Part shown: one piece after another, positions 21,800-33,875 of the stretch
Numbering within the stretch: the stretch's first letter is position 1
Layout: each line of letters opens with the position of its first letter
Assembly (NCBI GenBank): GCA_013180625.2
Contig: SNVD02006269.1
Location: 1-64,000, forward strand
Reading direction: 5' to 3'
Source: Boswellia sacra
Lineage: Eukaryota > Streptophyta > Magnoliopsida > Sapindales > Burseraceae
DNA length: 64,000 bases
Program-made: the position numbers and the translations under genes
The notes under the pieces: model-generated
The model's database searches: none
Told to the model about the DNA's origin: nothing
What the model saw: only the letters and a program-made list of their open reading frames with translations

Positions 21800-24306
21800 T
21801 AGGGGTGGCAATTTATGTTTACGAGTCATATTCATGTCTTGTCGAACTGTGATAAGACAAAGATTGATCAAATATGAATACGAACCATTTATTATTTATA
21901 TCATGAAAGTTGGCACGGACACGATACGGTTATTAAATAGATAACACGACACAAAACAACACACGAACACAAATAATAAATGTGTCGTATTCGTGTTAGA
22001 TACGTAACACAATTAGTACACATTTACACGATTAATATGATGCATTTAGAGTTATATCACGATTACATTTACGATAAGATGAGAAAATAAAACCTATTTT
22101 TAAATGAAAAAGCTACAACGTAATATGCAAAATTAAATAAAACTAAATACCGACAAACTTCAAATGCAATCTAAATACAATAAGAAGTCCACTTCAAAAA
22201 TTCAAATATAACAAAATTAATAAAAAAATCTCAAACATGCATCTCCATGTCCTCTTCAACTCTTATCCATGTCCTCTTCTGCTCTTATGGAACCTACAAA
22301 AAAAAAAAAAGTTCTCACTCATGAAAAAAAATGAAATCATATTATGTGTCTTGTTTCATCAATATAAAAACTAATCAATTACCAAATTAAATATAACATG
22401 TAAATGAATCATTCAATATTTTTAGTTAGCAATTAAAAATCTAATACAAACCCATTAACATCAATGTGACCAACCATTGAAATTGCAAATGAAACACAAA
22501 ACCATCACTTACACAATTAAGAAGAAAATAGTCATCTTCTTAGTCTAAGCTGTTCGTATTGCATGATTAGGCCATGCATTGATCTTTCACTCGGGCCTAA
22601 GGCCTAGTTCAATTTAACATAAAATAAATGCACTCATGCAAGCAACAGAAAACGTAAAAAAATGTCAGCTCACAAAAAATAATCATGTTAGTCATTTTAA
22701 AAAATAATAATGTCAATCAAGTTAAAAAAATAATCAATTTAACAAAATGTCAGCTCACCAAAAAAAAAAAAAATGCAGTAACAAATGTCAAGTAACATGC
22801 AGAAAATAAAATCTGAAAATGTGCAGTGCAGTATAGCGTGATCAAAGGAAATTAAGGGGAAGAGAAACTGATCTACAGATTCTGTTCAAAGGATTTTTCC
22901 TGACTTGATAATATAATTCTTTATATGAAAAATTTAGAGTAACCAGTGGAAGAAAGAGCTAGAACCTTTTGGAGCTTTTTTCACAGCAAAATTCCGAAAC
23001 TCCAATTCCAAATTTCTAAGACAAAAAACACACAATGTTACCCCCACTGAACCATATGAAGGCAACATAGTGTCGAGATTGTTATGATCTGGAGCTTTAA
23101 TTTATGGGCATAATAAATAAATATCTTTTCTTATCTATTTAAAATCTAATTAATAAATTCAATTTGCATTGCACCCAAATACCCAATTCGTTTCTTAAAA
23201 GGTTCATGAAAAACTATTACATTACATTTAATCATTATCTATTCGGGACCATGTAAGTAAATCATTGTCATATTAATATTGAATTAAGAACTACAAGACG
23301 CTATTAGAACTTCATTTTACTTCAAATATATGGATCAAAACTCACAAGACACTATTAGATCAAATAAGTAAATTACTGCAAATAAAAGGTACGACAACAA
23401 ATGAGAATAAGGCATATCAAAACATAACCAAAAATCCCAGTGCAATTACTTTGAAATCAAATAGATATAAATAAAAGTTGAACACAACAGCCTCAAAGAA
23501 TTCTGCACATGATTCTGTAAGAAGTTCAAATCAGACTAAATACCTAGATGAGATCGATCTCTGAAGCTACAATGTTTGACGGCTTCTTCGCGAGGAGAGG
23601 AGAGGCGGTGAGCCGCAAGGAGAGGAGAGGCGGTGAGCCGCAAGGAGAGGAGATGAGTTGAGTCCGGAGAGCGACGGCCACGGCGTTTCAGGGAGAAGAG
23701 TGCATTTACGACTTCAGGGAGAGTTTGGCGGCATGACTTGCATGAGACTTTGAGAGTGTTAGGGACTTAGGGTTTCACCGTTTCAAAAATCAAATGTAAT
23801 TGGATATTTTGTTTGATATTAATTATTTGCTTTAGGTTTTTTTTTCTTTTAATTAAGCCTAGTTATGTTTAATTTTTTATTATTTAATTTGTCATAATAT
23901 TTGATTTAAGAAATTAAAAATTAGGGGTGATATGTCAACGAGTCACCGATGTCGTTGTAGTTGTAATTACATTAATATAATAAAATATTATAATTTTTAT
24001 TATTTAATGTGTAAAAAATATAAATATTATAAAATATTATTTATGTCAATAATTGTATTTTAATTTATATTCGTGTTAATCGTGTCGACCGTATTTAACA
24101 TATATTCATGTTGTAAATGGATTCGTGTCATAAACGGGCCGTGTCATATTCGTATTCACTGAGTTAAAGTCACTTAACACGAATATGACACGATTATTTG
24201 TGGGTCAAAAATTTTAATACGAGCACGATTAAGGCAAACCTAAACCCACAAATTTTATATCGTATCGTGTTAGGTTCATATATCGTGACCCAAATTGCCA
24301 CACCTA
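21800..24306. mobile_element. 2.5-kb hAT-like element with TIRs and 8-bp target duplication, inside an NLR pseudogene
   Basis: It begins TAGGGGTGGCAATTT and ends AAATTGCCACACCTA, an inverted pair with one mismatch. It is flanked by GCTAACAT (21792-21799) and ACTAACAT (24307-24314), 7/8 identical, as expected for hAT insertion. Subterminal regions are rich in GTGTC/CGTGTTA-type repeats. No transposase was found; the interior is AT-rich with a GC-rich patch at about 23585-23760 that contains two copies of a ~27-bp 'gaggagaggcggtgagccgc' repeat. Non-autonomous. Confidence 0.85.
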
Positions 24307-25135
24307 ACTAACATCCACTTTCACAAGTTTATTGAGATTCTCAAATAGACAAGGATTTGATATCTAACAAACATTCACAACCATCTAAAATTAAATCTTT
24401 AAGATTTAAAGCTTTGAAGAGATTCGGAATCTGTGTAAGGTATATGGATCCTCCAAGATCAATATGTTTCAAATTTACTAGATTCCGTTAGAAAGGAAAC
24501 AAGTGACCAACTCAAATTAGCATCTCTTACTATTTGTTTGGGAATCGATATTTTGACATTAAATTTTAACACATTTTATTAACATAATTTTTTTGTAATT
24601 GATCCCATCTAATCCAATGGTTGAAATGATTGATGAGATGACATCATTAAATGTAACTTCTTAACTTTCAATCTCAACAATTGGATTAGATGAGATCAAT
24701 AGTTGAAAATTTGTGTTTAGATTTTTGTTAAATTTTGTGTCAAAAGATCCCCACTCTATTTATAAATATCAAGATCCATATACATGCCTGGATACCATTG
24801 CAAAGTTTCTTAACTTTGCTACATCACATTTCAAGTCTAGCAAGATTCTCTACATCTAATTGCAATGATTTCAATGGACAATTCATCCACATGAAGACCT
24901 TAGTGGATAAAGATTATTCAATCTCTTCAAGACCATGCAACTTATTTTGTTCATTATCTTCGTATGATGATGAATCATAATACAAAGGATTCATTGGGTA
25001 ATATATGATTTTTGAGTTATATACATGCAAGAGCCTTAGGTTATGCATCTTTTTGAAAGCATGAGGATTTAGTCTTATTACACTTACAATTTCCTCTATA
25101 GCCAAGGATATGCCGGGTACTGCTTCTGTCCCCTA
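24307..25135 (-). pseudogene. TIR-NLR pseudogene, NB-LRR boundary and first LRRs
   Basis: After an acceptor-like TTTTAG the minus strand reads GTEAVPGISLAIEEIVSV and LNPHAFKKMHNLRLLHVYN. This is the conserved exon start after NB-ARC in TIR-NLR genes, where GTEAI-x-GI and AFxKMxNLRLL are standard. It runs on to HGLEEIE and a stop near 24917. Further down (about 24500-24330) LKHIDLGGSIYLTQIPNLFK is another LRR segment. Between them are stops and about 230 bases of low-complexity AT. With 21240-21799 this is one disrupted gene. TIR and NB-ARC exons were not found upstream (25136-25985). Confidence 0.85.
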
Positions 25136-25985
25136 AAATCAATAAGAGATGATAAGTTAGCATAAAATTTTTAAAATCTTGAACATTAACTATCAATGGT
25201 AAAGTACTCTTAAAAAAAGTTTTATTGATTATTCTTCTTCCATATGAATTTACTTTTATAATATTAATTATAATTAACCCAAACAACCAAAGCTGAAGCA
25301 TAACCCTAGTTTAATGATATTCTACATGTAACAGCTAACACTTTAATAACTAGTAGTGGTAGCTTAATCAAGTTTTAAGTCTCCTAGGCAAAATTCAGTG
25401 CTTTGGATTCGGAAAATTCACCAAAGGTTTAATTAAATTTACTTAATTTAAAACAAATTCTAAGTAAATTTACAAGCAAATACCTTCCATAAATAAATAA
25501 AAAGCATTGAGGTAACAATAGTAGAGGACTTGATTGAAATAAGTAATCATAGGTAATTGAAAATAAAAAAAAAATAAAGAATTCGAAAATTAAGGGAAGT
25601 ATGTGATCAATATAGAACATATCATCTACATTTCTTTTCATTCTGCTGATCATGCTAGCCCGATCTCTAGATGTTCAATATATAACTTTTAAAAAATGCA
25701 GCCTGAACTATGAGATATGAGAGTGCATGGGATGCGAAAACTAATTAAAGAAAGAGAAAAATTTTGAAAACAAATGAATAAATATAAAAATTCCACTTGC
25801 AAAAACTAAAAAGAGAGATATAAATATGTAATTGGATCATAATTAAGATCTAAATAAACAGTATTAAATGGGGCATTATTGCTTCGGGGCTCTCCAACAA
25901 ATATTAATTCGTCCCGGGCACTAGCTTGGTCTATGGAGTTTTACCATTGCATATTCTAGCAAGTATTTACTAGACTTTTCACACA
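25136..25985. other. No gene seen
   Basis: AT-rich sequence upstream of the NLR pseudogene LRR exon; probably intron or decayed gene. The frames at 25041-25301 and 25429-25653 (minus) have no NB-ARC motif such as a P-loop or a GLPLA box. Confidence 0.4.
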
Positions 25986-25993
25986 ATCACATG

Positions 25994-26993
25994 TAGGGGT
26001 GTGCAAAACCACCCGATCCGATCAAACCCGATTGGGTTAATCCAACCCGTGCAGGTCTTGATCAGGTCTTCTCTTCTTTTAACCTGATTTCGAGTAAAAA
26101 ATGAATAACCCAACATGTATCGGGTTTACAACGGGTTTATATATATAACCCGAGCACCAACTCAACCTGATGAAATTATTTTAAAAATTTTAGAATACCA
26201 CATGTCTTTATTTTGTTGGACACCCTCAAATGTTATTTTACTCCTTCCAACACATGATAATAAATATAAAAACTTTTTATCATTCTAAAAACCCTAGCCA
26301 CCACTTGCTAACTTCCTTCACTCCTCATCTCTCTCACTCTCTGTCACATTCACATCACCGTTTTCATTTTTTAAACCACCCTTCATCACTCCCAACTTTT
26401 CACCACACATGCCATCTCTCTTTGTGTCCTCTTCCTTCGATTGCTTTTGTACACTAGGGGTTGAGCAGCCTCCTCTCGCCATGCCCAATGCCCAAAATGA
26501 TTCCATAAAACCTCTATCACTCCAACTGCAACCTCCTTAAGATCATCATCAACTACCGTTTGTAGCAAGCAACAGTCTCGACGTGACTTTAACAATCAAA
26601 AGCCACTTGATAGCTGTGACTAAAACAGCAAATATATGCCATTTGATTGTAGTTATTATTTTTTTTTTTGGTCACATGAATTTGTCCAATTTTTTTTTAT
26701 GAATCAGAGAAGTGTGTGCTTGTGTAAGGTTATTGAAGGATGAATTTGGTCATTTTGAATGAGGTTGGAGATGCATTTTATTTGGATAGGAATCAAAGAA
26801 AGGAAATTGAGGTGGAACATGCAAACCCCATGAACCCAACCCACCCAATCCAACCCGAAGGGCGGCGGGTTGCATCAGATTTATTATTCAAAAAACCCGA
26901 TGTCATTTCTAAATTTCCTAACCTGACGAGTGATCGGGTTGAATCAGGTAATACAAAACCCGACCCGATCTACCTAACCCGTGTGCACCCCTA
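25994..26993. mobile_element. hAT-like MITE, 1000 bp, perfect 8-bp target duplication
   Basis: Termini are TAGGGGTGTGCAAAA and CGTGTGCACCCCTA. The flanks ATCACATG (25986-25993) and ATCACATG (26994-27001) are identical. Both ends contain repeated CCCGACCCGAT / ATCGGGTT motifs. There is no transposase. The minus-strand frames at 26318-26595 lack known motifs. Confidence 0.92.
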
Positions 26994-27168
26994 ATCACAT
27001 GTGATGATGCCACACCACACTATTTTAATGTTGCATTTGGTGCACCATATTGTATTTTGTTAGTTACTTTGGATTGAATAGAATGAGATAGATTTGAATA
27101 AGATATAATCTTATACTATGTTGAATATAATATTAAATAAAAGAAAATTATAATTAAATAAATTCAAA

Positions 27169-28361
27169 TGGAAGAATATCAAAAACTTTCTTTGAATTTT
27201 GGCCTAATATCAGGCAGAGAACGAGTTTGTCATTTTGATCGATAACACCCTCAAAGTTGTTTAAAAATAATTATGAAACATTTTCTGTTAGCGTAAGCTT
27301 TAACAGAGCGAGGCTAAATTGGAATTTTGAATCACAATCACTATTTCCACAGCTTCATAGCTTACCTTAACATTGATATAAGTTAGCTTCAATACTTTTA
27401 AATGAGTACATCCTTCGGCCGCATCAAGCACTCCTTTGTTGCTGATTAATAATGATTGCACCGAAAATATTTGAAGATTCAATGATAAATTGGTGGCTTT
27501 CCACAAGCTGGCGAGGTGATTTTGGAGAATTTCTGCAACCAAAAGCCAAAAGCTGTAATACGAGGCCAAACATTTGCAGGAACCCAAAATCAGGTCTTCA
27601 AGTTGCTTACAACATTTTCCAACCATAGGTATGGAAGACCAAGTGAACGTTAATACCCCTGAAAAGAAAAAAATAAGATTAAAAAGAAAACAATAACTGC
27701 ATAAACAACCAAAGTTTCAAGATCCGAGCGGCAACATCACTATGACCACCACTGAAACATACAAACATCAAAATCCAAAAACAAGTAGAAATTTCAAGAT
27801 CCCACTATTACACTGTACATGAAGCCACATCCTCCCCGAAGTTGCAGCGGCACTGCCCAGATAAAAGTTCCAAAATTCGGCCTTTAAACCTCCAAAAACA
27901 AATAACAAATCATACAACACAACCATTTCTCCACTGTCAACTATCACCACCATTCTCCAATATTTATAACAAGTAAGAAAGGATTGAGAAAGAAGAAATC
28001 AGAGGAGAGAAGAGATTTGAGTATGAAACGCAATAGCTACAATCTGGCAACTCACCACCAGGACGAAGTCGGCGACACATCACGGCGAATCTGGCGAGGC
28101 ACCACGGCAAAGTGATGTTGTGAGAGTTCTTGATTTGTGAATTAGGGCTTGTTTTAGGATTTTAGAAATTAAAAAGCTCTGTAATTTTTGGATTTATTTG
28201 AGGGCAAAATGGGCTTTTTGTACTTCCATCCCATGTTTAAGGACAATGTTACAATGATAATTTTTAGGCAACGAGTTCGAGGGCGTTATTAATTAAAATA
28301 GTAAACCCATTTTCCGTCTAAAATTAGATTAAAACTCAATGATAATTTTTAATATTGTCTC
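27169..28361. mobile_element. Pack-MULE carrying an F-box/LRR gene fragment
   Basis: Imperfect inverted repeats of roughly 100 bp lie at the ends. The left end reads GGAAGAATATCAAAAACTTT and the right end (reverse complement) GAGACAATATTAAAAATTAT. Both go on to a matching ATAACRCCCTCRAA block. Flanks are AAATTCAAA (27160-27168) and AAATTAAAA (28362-28370), 8/9. The repeats resemble those of the larger MULE at 32095-45245. No transposase lies inside; instead there is a piece of an F-box/LRR gene and a GC-rich leader-like segment near 28025-28140. Confidence 0.75.
27300..27640 (-). pseudogene. F-box/LRR-repeat protein (FBL4-like) fragment
   Basis: The minus strand contains VGKCCKQLEDLILGSC and later NKGVLDAAEGCTHLKVLKLT then YINV. 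These correspond to consecutive cysteine-rich LRRs of the FBL4-type F-box proteins (SCF ubiquitin-ligase substrate receptors). Between them an intron-like sequence without LRR character is retained. No F-box is present. The fragment is cargo of the Pack-MULE; whether it is expressed is unknown. Confidence 0.65.
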
Positions 28362-28853
28362 AAATTAAAATTGTGTTTGCATTGATTAAATAAATATGAA
28401 TAAAATTATACGTATAATGATTTTTAATTTATATTTTGAAATTCATATATTTTAAAATCATTCATTATAAAATGATTTATAAATAATCAGATATATAATT
28501 AATCTATAATTTTAAATTATATAAAATATTTATTAATATAATTTATTTTAACAAATATTTGATTTTCTTTGAACTATTAATGAAGCATCAATTGCAGATT
28601 TTGTTTTTTTAATCCAATATTGACTCACAATTGACTCAAAAAGAAGGCGTGTTTACTTTAAGAGAAATGATAAACTCTATATGCGGTCTATATACAGAAT
28701 AATGCTATTCAATCCACTGCCAATGCAACACCAAGCATAGGAAATCCAATTGATATTATGCAACACTATCTAATGCAACAAATCAAACACCCTCAAAATG
28801 TTACAACAAAGAACAAGAAATTAGGCCTTTTCAACTTCAACATTTACAATTCA
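28362..28853. other. No gene seen
   Basis: Very AT-rich spacer between the Pack-MULE and the TRIM element. No frame, motif or repeat of note. Confidence 0.6.
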
Positions 28854-28858
28854 ATTTC

Positions 28859-29605
28859 TGTTAAGATTATGGACCTCCCAGAATTTCATACTGTATGATA
28901 TTATCCACTATCTACTTTAGGCCTAAGCCATTATTGATTTACTTTTAAACTCTATCCAAAAGGTCTTATACCAATGAAGATGTTGTCCATACTTATATGT
29001 CCATGATGGCATAATCCTCCATATGTATAGTCGATGTGAGACTTTGGTCACACACCCAATAATCCTTCGAATAAGGATCATACTATTCTGTATTTTTTCG
29101 AGCCTCCCCTCAAATGATTATGTATTGTTCTGCCCTGTATAGTCGATGTGGGATTTTGGTCACACACCCAACAATCCTTCGAATAATGATCATACTATTC
29201 TGTATTTTTTCGAGCCTCCCCTCAAATGATTATGTATCGTTCTGCTTCGTCAAGGGGCATGCCTACCTCGAGAGCTTGCTCTATGAACTGACAAATAGAA
29301 CCCATCTACAGATCCAATTGCGAGCTTAATTCGGGCCCACCAACCTTATTCGGCATTTCGAGAATTTGCTCTACATATTCTTCTGGCTAAGTCTAGACTT
29401 GAGCTTTGATACCACTTGTTAACAGTATGAACCTCTCAAAATTCTACATTGGCATGATATTGTCCATTTTGAGTCTAAGCCCTCATGCATTTACTTTTGA
29501 ACTCTATCCAAAAAGCCTCATATCAATGGAGATCTTATCTATATTTATATACTCATAATTCTCTCCATGCCTAACCAACGTGGGACTTTGATCGCACACG
29601 CAATA
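28859..29605 (-). mobile_element. TRIM (miniature LTR retroelement) with perfect 5-bp target duplication
   Basis: Two LTRs of about 200 bp lie at 28859-29061 and 29417-29605, both starting TGTTAA in the plus direction and sharing 'ctctatccaaaa' and 'tcatatcaatgga' text. On the minus strand the LTR at 29417 is followed by TGGTATCAAAGC (29414-29403), a primer binding site for initiator tRNA-Met. Flanks ATTTC (28854-28858) and ATTTC (29606-29610) are identical. The ~355-base interior has no coding capacity. Such elements rely on proteins from autonomous retroelements. Confidence 0.88.
29025..29248. repeat. 112-bp tandem duplication within the TRIM
   Basis: Units 29025-29136 and 29137-29248 are nearly identical (starting 'gtatagtcgatgtg'). 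The duplication spans the inner end of one LTR and the adjacent interior, so one copy of the LTR border lies inside the element. Confidence 0.9.
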
Positions 29606-29749
29606 ATTTCTAATTTTTCAAGTTCAACTTATATCCGAAATTAATATATAAGGACGGCTAGAAACATTGTCATTAAGATAAAAAATTTCAACCTTTGGAT
29701 TATTTGTGACTACAATTAATAAGATAATCAAATGAAAGCAAATTACTAG

Positions 29750-30624
29750 TAGGGGTGTTCGTCGGTTTGGATCTGATGGATTTAGTTGATGATCGGTTTA
29801 GAGATTTTTCAATCCAATCCAATCCAATTAAAGATTAAAATCCAATCCAATTCGATTTTAAAAAAAATCATCCAATCTGATTCAATCCGATCCAATCCGA
29901 ACTTTAAAAAATTTAGAAAAGAAGAAGTCTCATATGATTCAATAAGAAACACAAGTTATTATATAAAAATAATGATAACATAAAGTTACCAAGCAAATTA
30001 AAATATTGGTAAATCTTAATATAATAAATAAAAATTCATTTATCAATTGATTAATGTTCCTAACTAAAAACAACAATAAAAATTCAAATCATTCCAATAC
30101 AAATATGGTACTTTAAATAAATTTATAGGACTACATGCAATAAGCTACCTTGCATAAAATGAAACTTGGAAAAAATTATTATTACATAATTGTATTAAAT
30201 CAATGTCATCTATGCATATTAAAGAATGTCTTGCAAACATGAATAAATAATTAATAATTAACTAATAGTTTTTATATTGAGATAAATATAATTGATATAA
30301 AAAAAAATCTGAAATAAAATAATGATAACTAAGTTATATTTATATTTTCTAATTACATATAGAATAGATGCATTGCATCAATGATCATCAAATGTTAATT
30401 TTAATTTTTAGATATTACATAGTTAATTTTATTACCTATTATTTGGATTGGATCAGTTTATAATGGATTTTTATAATAGGATCCGTTATCCAATCCAATT
30501 AATTCGGTTTTTTAAAATTTCAATCCAATCCAATACGTAAATTGATCAAATCCAATCAAAATTGGATCGGTTGGGATTGGATCGATCGGTTTGGACGGAT
30601 TGGATTGGATTTTGAACACCCCTA
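29750..30624. mobile_element. hAT-like MITE, 875 bp
   Basis: Termini TAGGGGTGTTC and GAACACCCCTA are perfect inverted repeats. Flanks ATTACTAG (29742-29749) and ATTACTGG (30625-30632) agree at 7/8. The ends carry many 'ccaatccaat' / 'ggattggat' repeats. There is no transposase. It split the first unit of the tandem array at 30629-31075. Confidence 0.9.
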
Positions 30625-30628
30625 ATTA

Positions 30629-31075
30629 CTGGTTGTTTGTAGGTAGCTATTAATCCCTTTTGCACTAATAATTTTATAATGTTCGATAATTATATTACCA
30701 TTAGCTAGTTAAGACAAACATCCCATGCCAAGAACAAACTGCTGGCTGTTGGTAGGTAGCTATCAATCCCTTTTGCGTTGATAATTTTATAATATTCGAA
30801 ATGATATCACCACTAGCTAGTTAAAGACAAACATCCCTTGCAACGGACAAATTACTGGTTGTCGGTAGGCAACTATCGATCCCTTTTGCACTAATAATCT
30901 TATAATATTCGAAATGATATTACTGCTAGCTAGTTAAAGACAAACATCGCTTGCCGAGGACAAATTACCGGCTGTTGGTGAGCAGTTATCGAGCCCTTTT
31001 GCACTAATAATTTTATAAATATTCGACAACGATATTACCACTACCTATTTAAAGACAAAAATCCCTTGCCAAATA
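30629..31075. repeat. About 113-bp tandem repeat, four units
   Basis: Units begin near 30629, 30743, 30853 and 30969 with 'ctggttgttngtaggtagct' and then share 'atcccttttgcactaataat' and 'ctagctagttaaagacaaac'. Divergence between units is visible, so the array is not recent. No coding sense. Confidence 0.85.
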
Positions 31076-31370
31076 ATGTGTCACTTTAAGTTAAATGAAA
31101 CTAGCAATCTTGAACCAACACTTACGTAAAGTTAATTTACTCTTAAAATACAAAACCATAAATATGTTCTAATGTATATATGTCATGCAGTCATACTCAA
31201 TCTCTGATCATCTATTTCTTTAATTATTCAATAAATATTCAATTATAATATATAATAATTCGATAGGACAACTTATCATTCTTAATGGTCACAACTCAGG
31301 TATTTGCAACTACCACAATTTTGATTAATTTAACATTTTAATGTAAATCATTAGTGGACTTGACTTAGTC

Positions 31371-31933
31371 TAGAAGTGACAATTTGACCCGGCTGGGACC
31401 AGGGACTCTAAAAACCCGGACGTCCAGGTTTGAGTAATAACCCAAAAAATGGGAAAATTTTGCCCCCGGCCCGGGGACCCGGAATTGAACCCAGGGTATA
31501 AAATTAAAATCAAGATTATGTCAAATAAATTTCATATCCTTTAAGCTGTAATACTTACTTATAACCTCTTATGTAAATCTAAGCCCATTTTCCAATTTTT
31601 TAAAACGGCCCAACGTGCAAAGTCCAGCCAATGCCATAATTTGAAAAACTAAATGAAGAATTGCTTCAGCCAAGGCTTGAACCCGTGCCCTACTGCATAT
31701 TCAGACACCACACTACCATTAGGCCAAAAGCCCTCTTTACGTAAACTTATGACTACCAAAATATATATAGTATATTAAAAAGTTTCAGAATTTTTAAAAA
31801 CTTGTACAACCCGAATTGGAAAATCCAGCCTTGACCCCGAAAAAAAATTCAGGGAATTTCCAGGGGCCGGATTAAAAAATTGAACGCCAAGGCCGGGGTC
31901 AGGGACCACCAGCCCCAGGTTTTGCCATCCCTA
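31371..31933. mobile_element. hAT-like MITE, 563 bp, perfect 8-bp target duplication
   Basis: It starts TAGAAGTGACAATTTGACCC and ends GGTTTTGCCATCCCTA, imperfect inverted repeats. Flanks ACTTAGTC (31363-31370) and ACTTAGTC (31934-31941) are identical. The internal GC-rich ends (GGGACCAGGGA, GGGGTCAGGGACC) resemble those of the other MITEs here. A tRNA-like sequence lies inside (31667-31732). Confidence 0.9.
31667..31732 (-). repeat. tRNA-like (SINE-like) sequence inside a MITE
   Basis: On the minus strand a box A-like TGGCCTAATGGTAGTG (31726-31711) is followed about 28 bases later by a perfect box B, GGTTCAAGCC (31683-31674). Spacing and order suit an internal pol III promoter. No convincing cloverleaf with paired acceptor arms was found, so it is not called a tRNA gene. 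Confidence 0.45.
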
Positions 31934-33539
31934 ACTTAGTCGTCTTTGGTTTGATAACATAATCTTAAGCTTATAGTTTACTGAACTTGACAGACTCTCT
32001 CTTATTGTAAAGGTGTTAAGTGTCTCAGCACCTTCTGTTAAGAATCAACAAGAATAATAGAGAAATAGAAACCCGCAACACAATAATTTTATTTGGGACA
32101 ATATCAAATACTACCCCTGAGTTTTGGCTTAATCTCACTTGGAGAACAACTATGTTATTTTCATAAAAAACACCCTTGAACTTGCATCAAATTCGTCGTC
32201 CAACTTTTTTTGTTAAAAAAAAAACAACTAATAGAAAAATGAAAAGACTACTATACCCATTTTCTTACATGCTTCTATACACCTAGATATTTTGAAGTCA
32301 AACCTCGCATTGTAATGACCAAAATACCCATAAACCAAAAAAAAAAAAGAAATAAGGCGTTTGGGCAACAAAAGATGAAAATAACCTGCATTTAAACTGA
32401 ATTTGGATAACAAAGAGGGCATGCATGACCATTGGGATATGAAGATAGCACTGCATTTGGCTTTTTGAAAAGCTTCATAAGTAGCCATTTTTAACCATAT
32501 CTTGAAACTAAAATTCACACAAATTGATATAGTACATACAAGGAGCTTAAAATAAACTCCACCAAGTGAATTGTAGCAAACGCAAACTCCAGCAGCCTCT
32601 GGGAATTACACAACTCAAACAGCACACAAACACAAACTCCATCACATTCTTCATACCATACATAAACTCCTGAAACTCCATCGCCCATTTTCGTTTACAC
32701 ATAAATGATCATCATCATCACCCATTTTCAACCACATCACCTATTTTCAACCACAAATAAACTCATACTCTAGCCAAAAATCAATCAACTTCCTGTTACT
32801 ACATAGTTAAACCAAAAGCCAAATTTCCATATACTCAAACTCCAAAAAATGAATCGAAAACCATAAAAAACACACTCAAACCAATAGCCAAATTACCATA
32901 TAACTCTACAAACTAGGAACAACATAAACTCCACAGTTAATCAATCACATATATAACCAAAATACACAAACAGCACAATCAAAACAAGGGAAAAATTAGA
33001 AAAGGCACAAGTACTCAAAGCGATAGCTAAGATCACAATCTTCAAAATAGTTGAAAACAACTATAACCAGAATGTTATATGTCAATAACATATGTATTGC
33101 TACTAAATAGGATAGTTTCCAGAATTTTACATGGAATAAAAGCTAAAGCCAAAAGATAACAATTATACAAAGTCTTTTGTAGATCTATTTTTTTTTTAGA
33201 AAAGACAAAAAAATCCAAAAGAGTGGTCATTCACAATCTGGATCCCACCAAAATAAAGTGAACTATTAATGAGGTTATGTTCACTCCCAAAAAAGTTGTA
33301 ATTCTGCAAGACAAATAAGAGAAAATAACATATTTTTGATTTTTGGTTATTTTTACATGTGATTTGCTAAATAATGCAACTAATAAATAATGTTCGATAT
33401 ACCTGCCAGTCACTCAATTGGTGGTGGCTGTGAGCTACCAACATGAACAACATTAGCTTCTTGCCCATTTGGATCCTAAAACATATGCTAGAACACTGTT
33501 ATTGCCAAAAAAAAAGATAAAATAGTTATAATTGACAAA

Positions 33540-33875
33540 TTCAATTTAATTTTTTCTTTCATGTCTTGGCCGTTTAGAAGTTCTTCCAGAAGTTGTTTTC
33601 CTTTTCTCAGGGTAGGTTCTTTTGTTACGGCCTATATCTCTACATATAGTGCACTTCAATGTGAAGTACATATTCCTTTTACTAGGTCGCTGCCCTTCTT
33701 CTGGTCCTCTTCTCTTTGATAATTTGGTCTACCCACCTTCCTCCTTGTTGCAGGTGGCTCCAATTCATTACATTGCACTTCAGGCCATTCCTTCCTATCT
33801 GGAACATGCCTTATTATGTGAATATAAGTCTTTACATAGTACTCTTTCTTCATCAGCACACTTTGCAGTAAACCT
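33540..33875 (-). pseudogene. MULE transposase C-terminal fragment
   Basis: The minus strand reads VPDRKEWPEVQCNELEPPAT then RRKVGRPNYQREED. After a one-base shift it continues MYFTLKCTICRDIGRNKRT and GRTSKRPR. This is the proline/arginine linker (GRPxxxR) and CxxC knuckle tail of MULE transposases. Just to the left of the CACTA element it begins SRFTAKCADEE, which belongs to the N-terminal MuDR domain. The MULE had therefore lost its centre before the CACTA element inserted. Confidence 0.8.

Noticed and set aside
31667..31732. A tRNA gene on the minus strand
   Set aside because: Internal promoter boxes are present, but I could not fold acceptor and anticodon arms with proper pairing.
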